NCBI RefSeq assembly: GCF_030127145.1
Contig: NZ_CP126158.1
Span: 2,764,451 to 2,828,450 of the forward strand
Length of the DNA: 64,000 nt
DNA from: Halobaculum halobium
GTDB lineage: Archaea; Halobacteriota; Halobacteria; Halobacteriales; Haloferacaceae
Direction of reading: 5' to 3'
The position numbers were made by a program, and so were the translations under genes. Positions 15,458-22,055 of the stretch are shown here, piece after piece (the stretch's first letter is position 1; each line of letters opens with the position of its first letter). The notes below the pieces were generated by a model. That model saw only the letters and a list, made by a program, of their open reading frames with translations, was not told the origin of the DNA and did no database searches.

Positions 15458-16462
15458 ATGCCAGAGAGAACGCCGGCGACCGGCCCGAACGCGATTCGGG
15501 GAAGAGACATCGAACCTAAATCGGTAAGTACAGAGGAATCGTTTACCGATCCAGGGAATAGGACACACACGCGCAAACTGCCCTTGAGAGATGCAATAGA
15601 AGTTGATATTGCGAGTGGCGACAGCATCCAAGCCGCAATCGATGAGGCAGCCGCCCCAGATTCACGGAGGAGTGGATCGGTCAGAATCCAAAAAGGTCCC
15701 ATCACTAACGACTTCCTCGGAGACGTGTCCGCAAACGATACGTTGCCAATCACAATCGAGGGTGGCGTCACGCTCTCGCTATCAGGGGTGTGGCTCCGAG
15801 AGACGGCATCGTCAGCCGGTTCGGTGTTCGATTTGAAGCCAAACGCAACTGTCTACGCCGATGGGGCAATGCTATCGGAGTCGAGCGGTGTTGGGTCGTG
15901 GTTTCGATTTAACGCGGATCTTGAATCTATTGCGAGCCAAGATCAAACGGCTGTCTACGGCTACCCCCGTGTTGACACGACTAACGGCACCCCAATTGTT
16001 GAGTTTCGACAGACGAACGGGAATAGCGTTGTCGGCGGGTACGCCGAAGTCCACGCGTGGAACGCGGGCGGCGTCGCGCGCTTTCATTCTGGCGGAGCAA
16101 ACGGCTGGGCGAATATGAATCGTGTGGAGGTCCGCGGCAACGTTTCTGCTGGGGAGGCTTTTGTGTTTGATTACGATGATGGCGTTGAAGTCACCCTCAA
16201 CGTGGTCAATTCACACGGGTTGAATTTCACCGGCGGCGATCGGATCGCACTCTTCGACAACGCGGACTCAACTACTGCCGGAGTGCGGGCAAACGTGTTG
16301 CGAGGGACGATGTTTGACGTTGCGTCAGTAACGACCCCGTGGGAATGGACAGCCAACTGCGACAGTAATAACAAGGTTATCCGCAGGTGGCCAACCGTCG
16401 CGGCAGGGATAAACGACTCTGGGGACGAGACGAACGAAGCGGTCGCCGACATGACGATCTAA
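15458..16462 (+). CDS. parallel beta-helix spike / receptor-binding protein candidate
   Basis: 334 aa. The N-terminus (residues 1-40) is polar and probably attaches to the virion. Residues about 49-77 (SGDSIQAAIDEAAAPDSRR, then SVRIQKG) are the usual entry to a pectate-lyase-like right-handed beta helix. Short repeating strands with Asn/Gly turns follow (TIEGGVTLSLSG, NGNSVVGGYAEVHAW, NVVNSHGLNFTGG). No catalytic lyase residues are evident, so binding rather than cleavage is likely. The DNA is clearly less GC-rich than the genes before it, as is common for exchangeable receptor-binding genes. Confidence 0.6.
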   Translation: MPERTPATGPNAIRGRDIEPKSVSTEESFTDPGNRTHTRKLPLRDAIEVDIASGDSIQAAIDEAAAPDSRRSGSVRIQKGPITNDFLGDVSANDTLPITIEGGVTLSLSGVWLRETASSAGSVFDLKPNATVYADGAMLSESSGVGSWFRFNADLESIASQDQTAVYGYPRVDTTNGTPIVEFRQTNGNSVVGGYAEVHAWNAGGVARFHSGGANGWANMNRVEVRGNVSAGEAFVFDYDDGVEVTLNVVNSHGLNFTGGDRIALFDNADSTTAGVRANVLRGTMFDVASVTTPWEWTANCDSNNKVIRRWPTVAAGINDSGDETNEAVADMTI

Positions 16463-16559
16463 AAACTCGGATTGGCACCTCATTTTTCAGTCTTTCCAGC
16501 CGAGTGTTCCAACGGATTGGCAAAGTCTAAATTCGGAGCGATGTAGGCATGCATATCGA
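16463..16559 (+). terminator. AT-rich gap with a T-run terminator after the spike gene
   Basis: The 97-bp gap has T5 at 16483-16487 and further T-rich sequence (tcagtcttt), typical of archaeal termination. The rest probably holds the promoter of the following membrane protein; a specific TATA box cannot be singled out. Confidence 0.45.
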
Positions 16560-17759
16560 ATGCGACCTCAAATCTATACTCGCCTTTTTGCTCTACTACT
16601 TTCTTTGCCGATCATCGGCCACTTCATTCCGTACGGTTTTGATCTCGGCTTATATATTACACCGCGTATGATAGGTGTCTTTTTTGTAGGTTCTTTCGCA
16701 TTTATAACGGCAATCAAAGAACGATATGTCAGGCTCACGCACTCGGATATTGGAATTTTTGTTCTACTCTCTATCTTGATCGCCAGTTCATCTTGGTCTC
16801 CAAGTCCATACGAATCTATGCGCCGAGCTATTGATCTCGGCTTAATGATGATTTATTATGGATCTATCGTAGTATATCTCGGTCGAGATGATGCTCTACA
16901 GGAACTCATCCGAGTACTTCTAATTATCTCGACTTTGTGGGTAGGATACGGAGTGTTCGAGATCGCTTTCGGCGACCTCACGCTAGGTATTGTCCCGTAT
17001 ATTAGCCGAAACGAACTTTCGCGCAATCTCTTAGCTCTCATCCCACTCATGGCACTCGTCACCCATTGGAAGACCGGATGGACAAAAGTGGCGTACGTGG
17101 GGCTGACTGCGTCTATGATTTTCCTCATTCCTCTTTCGGGTTCCCGGGGAGGTATCGTTGGGCTTGTTTTCGTACTTGGTGCATTGACTATACTGTTTCT
17201 TCGGTCTATCGCCGAACTGGAACTCTTGAGACTACTTCCAGCTGGAGCTGTGGCAGTCATATTATTCGGCCTCGTTGTACTTGCTGCAGTCCATATCGGC
17301 ATATTCCCACAAAGACTAACGAGTATCCCGCTCACAGCGGGCGCGTTCTCGCCTGAGGTTTTGGGACCGCAGCGCTATGATGTTCACAAAGCGGAGCTTG
17401 TTACAATTCAGCGGCACTGGTTGACTGGTGTCGGATACGAAGGGTTTGTTGTCTTGACTGAGAAAATGTACGAGATCGGCTCCTTCCGGGCACACAATCT
17501 GATTACACGTGTCTGGATGGCGGCTGGTATTGGACCAGTTCTCATACTGCTGGCAACCGGATTATCCATCATTCGCAATTATACTCGAGCGATCTACAAT
17601 CTGGATAGTATAGATCAGATGTACCTCTCAGCACTCTTTATTGGATTTGGTGGGATCACCGTCGCCGGAATGGTCAACATCGTGATTGACGAGCCACTTT
17701 GGTATGTCTTGATTGCTGTCGGGAGCAACTTGATTCCGGAAGAATCCAATAGGAGTTGA
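16560..17759 (+). CDS. O-antigen ligase / Wzy polymerase-like membrane protein
   Basis: 399 aa with about ten membrane spans. The family joins or polymerises lipid-linked sugar chains at the outer face of the membrane. Family features visible: SGSRGG after a span (residues 193-198), a large external loop with QRHWLTGVGYEGF (284-296), and the AHN motif followed by a span (311-313). Strongly AT-rich with codons unlike the viral core, so it was acquired separately. Convergent with a glycosyltransferase, from which a MITE separates it. It likely alters the cell-surface glycan of the lysogen. Confidence 0.75.
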   Translation: MRPQIYTRLFALLLSLPIIGHFIPYGFDLGLYITPRMIGVFFVGSFAFITAIKERYVRLTHSDIGIFVLLSILIASSSWSPSPYESMRRAIDLGLMMIYYGSIVVYLGRDDALQELIRVLLIISTLWVGYGVFEIAFGDLTLGIVPYISRNELSRNLLALIPLMALVTHWKTGWTKVAYVGLTASMIFLIPLSGSRGGIVGLVFVLGALTILFLRSIAELELLRLLPAGAVAVILFGLVVLAAVHIGIFPQRLTSIPLTAGAFSPEVLGPQRYDVHKAELVTIQRHWLTGVGYEGFVVLTEKMYEIGSFRAHNLITRVWMAAGIGPVLILLATGLSIIRNYTRAIYNLDSIDQMYLSALFIGFGGITVAGMVNIVIDEPLWYVLIAVGSNLIPEESNRS

Positions 17760-17772
17760 ATGCTCATTAATT

Positions 17773-17897
17773 GGCTCTGTTGAAACCCTCTTGCTGTCGT
17801 GCGATTTGTTGAGACGGTAATTTAGCACCGTAACCGAGAAAATCGGTCAGGAGACTCGCTCTTGCCAATGTCAGATCTGAAGGATTTCAACAGAGCC
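17773..17897. mobile_element. 125-bp MITE with 8-bp target duplication
   Basis: Terminal inverted repeats start ggctctgttgaaa at both ends, 13 bp perfect, with weaker similarity inside. Direct repeats cattaatt flank it at 17765-17772 and 17898-17905. The interior codes for nothing. An 8-bp duplication and this end sequence suit a non-autonomous relative of IS6-family elements. Full-length parents are not in the window. Confidence 0.85.
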
Positions 17898-17968
17898 CAT
17901 TAATTGAATTCACACGAATTGAGTACATGCGTTCAAATCTAAATTTGACATTTTGATGCCAATCTCAT

Positions 17969-18985
17969 TCATAGGTCCTCTGAATTCGAATGCAGACGCA
18001 AGAGGATCAGCTCGGCCGTGAGTACAGAGAAAAATGGCATGACGAATACCCAATAGTATCTGAGTGATTTAATGAATAATGTGCAGAAATAGAGCACAGA
18101 GAGAATCAATGATTGTCCCAAAACAGAATTTGGGCTTGAAGCAATTATCTGGATTGGTTGGCTTCGAACCTTCCGAGATATCAAAATTGCTGCGGGAACA
18201 CAAACGTGAACAGTCGACACAATCACAAGACCAAGTAAACTCACCCAACGTATCGGATTTATAAGCGGATTTCGCACAGGAGTAGCAACGTAATCTCCCG
18301 CAGCAAGCACCGAGGACAAAATAGCTTGCTGGAATGACTCAACACCCCAGATAACCCCAACAGTGCCATAACTGACTGCAATGACAAGCAACCCAGCAGA
18401 AATATAAGAGAATACCCACTCGCGGGTACGCTTGCTTCGATGAATACCCCAGAGCAAAATTGGTATTGCCGCTAATGCAGTATATTGAGAGAACATCGCA
18501 CCTGTGGCGATACTGACGCCTTTCGCGAATGGCTTCTCAGTATAAAGGGCGAAGAGGAGACATACGACGGCAACTGAGCGGACATTAAGGATAGTTCCAT
18601 TGATCAACGGGAGAGTAGATAGGTAGAGTAGTGCAGCGGCTTCACCAAATATCAAAGAGTAGTCTTGAGCAACCCATCGATAGAGTAAGACTGCTGCAAG
18701 TGCATTAGATAATCCAACAAATGCAAAGAACGAAAGCTCGTATTGTCCCGTTTGATAAAATAATACATTGAGGATCTCAAAGAGAGGTGGTTTGTTGTCG
18801 CCCGCATTGCCGAGGTAAAGTGCCTCTCCAGAACTAACTGCTTCCGCGACGGGATACCAGACTTCCCGCGCATCGAAAAACAAATTCGAAAGACCTGCTC
18901 GCACCATTAGGAATTGGTAAGAAGCCTGGCCAATGGCTACTGTGGCAAGAAATATAGTAGCGAGACGTTCCCGATTCACAATCAC
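17969..18985 (-). CDS. GT-C membrane glycosyltransferase (ArnT/PMT-like)
   Basis: 338 aa with about eight or nine spans, from GTG at 18985. The first external loop has Asp38 in FFDAREVWYP, and a GDNKPPLFEI motif lies at 62-71. Both match the GT39/GT83 (PMT_2) pattern, where the first Asp is catalytic and DxKPPL contacts the lipid-phosphate sugar donor. The family usual length is greater (450 or more), so the C-terminal soluble domain is absent or very short. AT-rich like the convergent polymerase gene; together they form the cargo island. Confidence 0.7.
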   Translation of the reverse strand: MIVNRERLATIFLATVAIGQASYQFLMVRAGLSNLFFDAREVWYPVAEAVSSGEALYLGNAGDNKPPLFEILNVLFYQTGQYELSFFAFVGLSNALAAVLLYRWVAQDYSLIFGEAAALLYLSTLPLINGTILNVRSVAVVCLLFALYTEKPFAKGVSIATGAMFSQYTALAAIPILLWGIHRSKRTREWVFSYISAGLLVIAVSYGTVGVIWGVESFQQAILSSVLAAGDYVATPVRNPLINPIRWVSLLGLVIVSTVHVCVPAAILISRKVRSQPIQIIASSPNSVLGQSLILSVLYFCTLFIKSLRYYWVFVMPFFSVLTAELILLRLHSNSEDL

Positions 18986-19249
18986 AAGGGTAAATGGAAA
19001 TTCTTGTAATATTAACTGTTGTTCTTCAGCGATGCCAGGGGAATACTGAGAACTTGTTAGCGGCCGATTCTTCTTTGACGCGGTGAAATGAAGTTCGCGA
19101 GTGTATCAGGAACCCCGGCAACCACCACCCTGAAATTAGTACTCGATTCTGCGCTCGGATGTGTACTGATCCGGTGTCCGGAGAATCCCCCGAGGGGTGG
19201 GGCTGAACTTTAGTCCCTGCCCAGACTGGGCGTAAAGACTAGATATTAA
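18986..19249. promoter_or_regulatory. divergent intergenic region with a dyad before the serine recombinase
   Basis: 264 bp between the minus-strand glycosyltransferase and the plus-strand recombinase; no gene fits. A perfect dyad GCCCAG-A-CTGGGC lies at 19219-19231, framed by cttta (19208-19212) and taaag (19233-19237). A TATA-like agatatta follows at 19241-19248, 20-27 nt upstream of in-frame GTG 19268. The dyad could be an operator or a recombinase site. Confidence 0.5.
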
Positions 19250-19924
19250 GTGCTCGAAGTGGTGGGCGTGACCGTCGCCTGTTACACCCGCGTTTCCACC
19301 GCGAAGCAGAACCTCGAACGGCAGTTGACTTCGACGAAGCAGTACGCCGAGGACACCCTCGGCGCGTCGCTCGCCGAGATCGAGGTCTACCGCGACAAGT
19401 CGAGTGGCACCAACACCGCCCGCGACGCCTACCAGCGGCTCATGTCCGACGCGGAGGCCGGCGAGATCGACGCCGTCGTTGCGCACGAGGTCTCGCGCGT
19501 CGCCCGCTCCATCACCGACCTGGAGCGCACCGCCGAGCGGCTGCGAGAGGCTGGCGTCGAGCTGCACATCGTCTCCGAGTCGCTGGTGATGAAGCCCGAC
19601 GAGGAAGATCCGTACCAGCGCGCGCTCTTTCAGATGCTCGGTGTGTTCGGCGAGTTGGAAGCGCGGATCAAGCGTCAGAACATCCGCGAGGGGATCGCGG
19701 CGCGCCAGGACTCCGATGAGTATCGGCACGGTCCCGCGCCGCTGGGGTTCGAGAAGGACGACGGTCGGCTCGTCGAGGGCAGCGACTACCACCGCGTCGT
19801 TACCGTGCTGGAGCAGGTCGCCGCCGACGAGATGAGCCAGCGCGCGGCGGCGCAGGAACTCGATGCCGGTCGGAAGACGGTCCGGCGGGCGGTGAACGAG
19901 CGCGCAGAACTGTACGGGTTGTAG
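19250..19924 (+). CDS. serine recombinase (resolvase/invertase family)
   Basis: 224 aa from GTG 19250; in-frame GTG 19268 is better placed for a leaderless start from the TATA box at 19241. The catalytic domain begins YTRVST, with the nucleophilic serine in that motif. Other family features are the YRDKSSG loop, EVSRVARS and the long E-helix ending around GELEARIKRQNIREG. A C-terminal helix-turn-helix (SQRAAAQELDAGRKTVRRAV) completes it. It joins DNA through a 5'-phosphoserine. A second recombinase besides the tyrosine integrase suggests a separate task such as multimer resolution or inversion. Confidence 0.85.
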   Translation: MLEVVGVTVACYTRVSTAKQNLERQLTSTKQYAEDTLGASLAEIEVYRDKSSGTNTARDAYQRLMSDAEAGEIDAVVAHEVSRVARSITDLERTAERLREAGVELHIVSESLVMKPDEEDPYQRALFQMLGVFGELEARIKRQNIREGIAARQDSDEYRHGPAPLGFEKDDGRLVEGSDYHRVVTVLEQVAADEMSQRAAAQELDAGRKTVRRAVNERAELYGL

Positions 19925-19925
19925 C

Positions 19926-20123
19926 CTACTGCCGCCGACCGTATGACATTCCGAGGCGCCACATCAGCGGGACTGCGATCATCGGGATGAACGCCGCCGT
20001 GTTCGTTGGCTGGAGCGCGCCGAGAACTGCTGCCGCAGTCGCTACGACGGCCGCGATCGTCTGAACCCATCGGTTCCCGAGTAACCCATCCACCGCGTCG
20101 CCTGCGGTCGGCTCTTCTGACAT
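19926..20123 (-). CDS. small two-span membrane protein, 65 aa
   Basis: It converges with the recombinase, leaving one base between the stops. Two spans are visible (residues about 20-37 and 42-58), and the C-terminus is basic (GMSYGRRQ). Upstream lie an ACCGTC/GACGGT dyad and a TAAGTTA box, also present at the RHH switch region, so it may be under the same repressor. Possible superinfection-immunity or lysis role is a guess. Confidence 0.55.
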   Translation of the reverse strand: MSEEPTAGDAVDGLLGNRWVQTIAAVVATAAAVLGALQPTNTAAFIPMIAVPLMWRLGMSYGRRQ

Positions 20124-20142
20124 AATTCCGATTCCTCAACAG

Positions 20143-20170
20143 ACCGTCTTAGTTTCGACGGTAAGTTAAC
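20143..20170. promoter_or_regulatory. operator-like dyad plus TAAGTTAAC box
   Basis: ACCGTC-TTAGTTTC-GACGGT is a perfect 6-bp inverted repeat (20143-20162), and TAAGTTAAC at 20162-20170 overlaps its end. Located just upstream of the minus-strand membrane protein (start 20123). The second box recurs at 21102-21110 in the switch region. Confidence 0.45.
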
Positions 20171-20182
20171 ATAATCAACGAG

Positions 20183-20425
20183 TTACTCGCGGCGCGGTGC
20201 ATACTGTATTTCGCGCCCCAGACCGTCCCTCCGTGTCGCTTTTCTGTTTTGCATATATCTGAGAGCGTAAGAAGCTCCGAGAAGACATACCAGTGAAAGC
20301 GGGACAAGAGTGAGTGTCGAAGCGATACCCGATCCGGCTACTTCTGATGCGGTTATTCCTGTAACAATCCCGATGGCGCCGTTTTCTAACACACGCTGAT
20401 CCCACGGCAATCGATCAACTGTCAT
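20183..20425 (-). CDS. small two-span membrane protein, 80 aa
   Basis: ATG at 20425 (MTVDRLPWDQ), chosen because the longer upstream frame is a poor Gly/Arg stretch that overlaps the coupled gene before it. Two hydrophobic segments (residues about 14-33 and 38-54). Basic, polar C-terminus. The start overlaps the stop of the upstream gene by 4 nt. Confidence 0.5.
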   Translation of the reverse strand: MTVDRLPWDQRVLENGAIGIVTGITASEVAGSGIASTLTLVPLSLVCLLGASYALRYMQNRKATRRDGLGREIQYAPRRE

Positions 20426-20673
20426 TTCTGCGCTCGGTCGACTGGTGCCGCCGGCGAGCCGCGCGAGACGCCGACCTGCTCGCGGAACTCCTCGTACCCG
20501 TCGCGATCCTCGATGGACTGCAACAGCGACTCGTTGATTCGCATCAGCTCCGGAACCACTTCCGCCGCCTCGATGTCCTCGCGCCACCCCTCCGCTTCCC
20601 CCGGTCGGAACAGCCCGAACCCCTCCACGTCTGCGACTAAGCGGAGCAGATCGGATCGCATCGATTCTATCAT
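20422..20673 (-). CDS. hypothetical helical 83-aa protein
   Basis: Starts MIESMRSDLLRLVADVEG and is acidic and helical to the end, without membrane span. Coupled to the two-span protein downstream (overlap of 4 nt). No family recognised. Confidence 0.5.
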   Translation of the reverse strand: MIESMRSDLLRLVADVEGFGLFRPGEAEGWREDIEAAEVVPELMRINESLLQSIEDRDGYEEFREQVGVSRGSPAAPVDRAQK

Positions 20674-20780
20674 GTTGGATATAGCTTCCGTTGTTTCACT
20701 TTCACTCCGGGTAGTAGGCTGACCCCTAATACCCTCCCGGCGTTACACGATAGTGCCGGTGCCGGGGAGTCCGGTTGCAC

Positions 20781-20999
20781 TCACTCGCCCCCGTCGTCCT
20801 CGGGACCGGCCATCAGCGACGGATCCGCAATCGCCGCCTGCATGAGGTTCCGAATCGCTTCGGAGCGAGACATGTTCAAGGGAACGTGCCCCTCGATCTG
20901 GGCTTTCTTCAAAGCCCGGTCGAAGTCGTCCTTGAACTCCGAACTAACTGTGGTGGTGACGTTGTGGGTTTCGTCACCGCCATCTGAGGTTGCACTCAC
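20781..20999 (-). CDS. RHH-type regulator, divergent from the next gene
   Basis: 72 aa from GTG at 20999. TTTVSSEFKDDFDRALKKAQ and then NMSRSEAIRNLMQAAI give the strand-helix-helix order of CopG/Arc repressors (residues about 14-58). It faces another RHH gene across a 132-bp region loaded with related boxes, the arrangement of a genetic switch. Short acidic C-terminal tail. Confidence 0.6.
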   Translation of the reverse strand: MSATSDGGDETHNVTTTVSSEFKDDFDRALKKAQIEGHVPLNMSRSEAIRNLMQAAIADPSLMAGPEDDGGE

Positions 21000-21131
21000 A
21001 CGCGCGATTTGTGGCGCAGTAAGTGAATAGCTTAGGTACTAAGTCACTAACTTAATCAGGTCTACGGATACATGGTGAAACAAGTGCAGCACCAAAATGA
21101 CTAAGTTAACCACCTACTAAGCAGGGGGCGC
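21000..21131. promoter_or_regulatory. divergent promoter with repeated ACTAAG/TAAGTTA boxes (candidate lysogeny switch)
   Basis: Between two divergent RHH genes. The perfect dyad cttag-gta-ctaag is at 21031-21043. TAACTTA (21048-21054) and its inverse TAAGTTA (21102-21108) lie about 54 bp apart, and a further tactaag is at 21115-21121. AT-rich in a GC-rich genome. Such paired sites are what dimeric RHH repressors bind. Confidence 0.55.
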
Positions 21132-21326
21132 ATGGCGCTATCAGCCAACGTGACCGTCACCATGCCGATGGAGATGGTCAACAACATCGACGAAGAGGCC
21201 GATTTGCTCGGGATGAGCCGCGCGGAGTACATCCGCAACGCTGTTCGGACGGCCAACGGAACGCCGTTCGACTACCCCAACGATCTGCTCACCGAGAAGA
21301 AGAACGCCGCAACGACCGAAGCATGA
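21132..21326 (+). CDS. RHH (CopG-family) regulator
   Basis: 64 aa. NVTVTMPMEMVNNIDEEADL then GMSRAEYIRNAVRTA is a clear RHH fold (residues 5-42). The short C-terminal tail is polar. Starts the plus-strand operon that leads through the wHTH protein and the PCNA fusion to the integrase. Probably controls that operon and the opposing gene. Confidence 0.7.
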   Translation: MALSANVTVTMPMEMVNNIDEEADLLGMSRAEYIRNAVRTANGTPFDYPNDLLTEKKNAATTEA

Positions 21327-21697
21327 ACGGGGGCCAGTCTCACACCACGCCTGCCAGCGAGTCCGAGCCGACCCCCGAGTCGTCGAACGAGGCCGAATCC
21401 CGTAAGCCTGCCGTCACCGACGAGTCCCCTGACTGGGATCTCATCGGGGCGGTCGCGGCCTCGGAACACCGCGCGGCCGTGCTCGAACGGCTCGCGGAGA
21501 GTCCGGCGACGCCGTCGACGATCGCGGAGGCTACCGGCCTGGACCTCTCGCACGTCTCTGGGACGCTTGGCGACCTTCGCGAGCGTGGCGCCGTTACGCT
21601 GCTGGTGCCCGAAGAGCGCCGGAAGGGCCGCCTGTACGACGCGACCGACGCCGGCGAACTCGTCGCCGACCGCGTCGCCGACGTGGGGGGTGTGTGA
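21323..21697 (+). CDS. winged-helix transcriptional regulator
   Basis: 124 aa, start overlapping the previous stop. A disordered Ser/Glu N-terminus (residues 1-38) leads into a winged helix: LIGAVAASEHRAAVLERLAE, then TPSTIAEATGLDLSHVSGTL (recognition helix), then RGAVTLLVPEERRKGRLYDA (wing). This resembles haloarchaeal MarR/ArsR-like regulators. The G6 run near 21685 has two fewer bases in copy 2, which would fuse it to the next small gene. The copy 1 form ends in a neat TGATG overlap and is preferred. Confidence 0.7.
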   Translation: MNGGQSHTTPASESEPTPESSNEAESRKPAVTDESPDWDLIGAVAASEHRAAVLERLAESPATPSTIAEATGLDLSHVSGTLGDLRERGAVTLLVPEERRKGRLYDATDAGELVADRVADVGGV

Positions 21698-21822
21698 TGG
21701 CGCGCACCGTCTACACGGTCGAGGGTGACCTCGGTGAGTTCAAGACGTACTCGGCTGGGACCGCATCGGCCTACGCCGAGATCGGGCGTCGCGTGACCGC
21801 CCAATCGGAGAGTGACGCATGA
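21697..21822 (+). CDS. hypothetical 41-aa protein
   Basis: ATG 21697 in a TGATG overlap with the regulator's stop; its own stop overlaps the following ATG. MARTVYTVEGDLGEFKTY and the following Ala-rich helix look like a complete small alpha-beta protein. No family recognised. Confidence 0.45.
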   Translation: MARTVYTVEGDLGEFKTYSAGTASAYAEIGRRVTAQSESDA

Positions 21823-22055
21823 GTGCCGAGACGCCCGCGTACGTCTCGGACGGGTTGGTGGTCGACCATCACGACCCGCACGAGTTCATCATCCGGTGCC
21901 CGAGCTGCGGGCGGCAGGGCTCGCGGGGCGACCGTCCGGGCGAGAACGATCGCCGTTGCAGCCGGTGCAACCGCATCATGGGTGTGACGCCCGTGCGGCC
22001 CCAGCGCTCCGGGTGGGCCGCCGACGCCGCTCGCGAGGAGGAGGTGCGTCCATGA
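21819..22055 (+). CDS. zinc-ribbon protein, 78 aa
   Basis: CPSC at residues about 27-30 and CSRC about 47-50 form one zinc ribbon (IIRCPSCGRQG..., RRCSRCNRIMG). Coupled by overlap with neighbours on both sides and directly before the PCNA fusion. Confidence 0.65.
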   Translation: MSAETPAYVSDGLVVDHHDPHEFIIRCPSCGRQGSRGDRPGENDRRCSRCNRIMGVTPVRPQRSGWAADAAREEEVRP

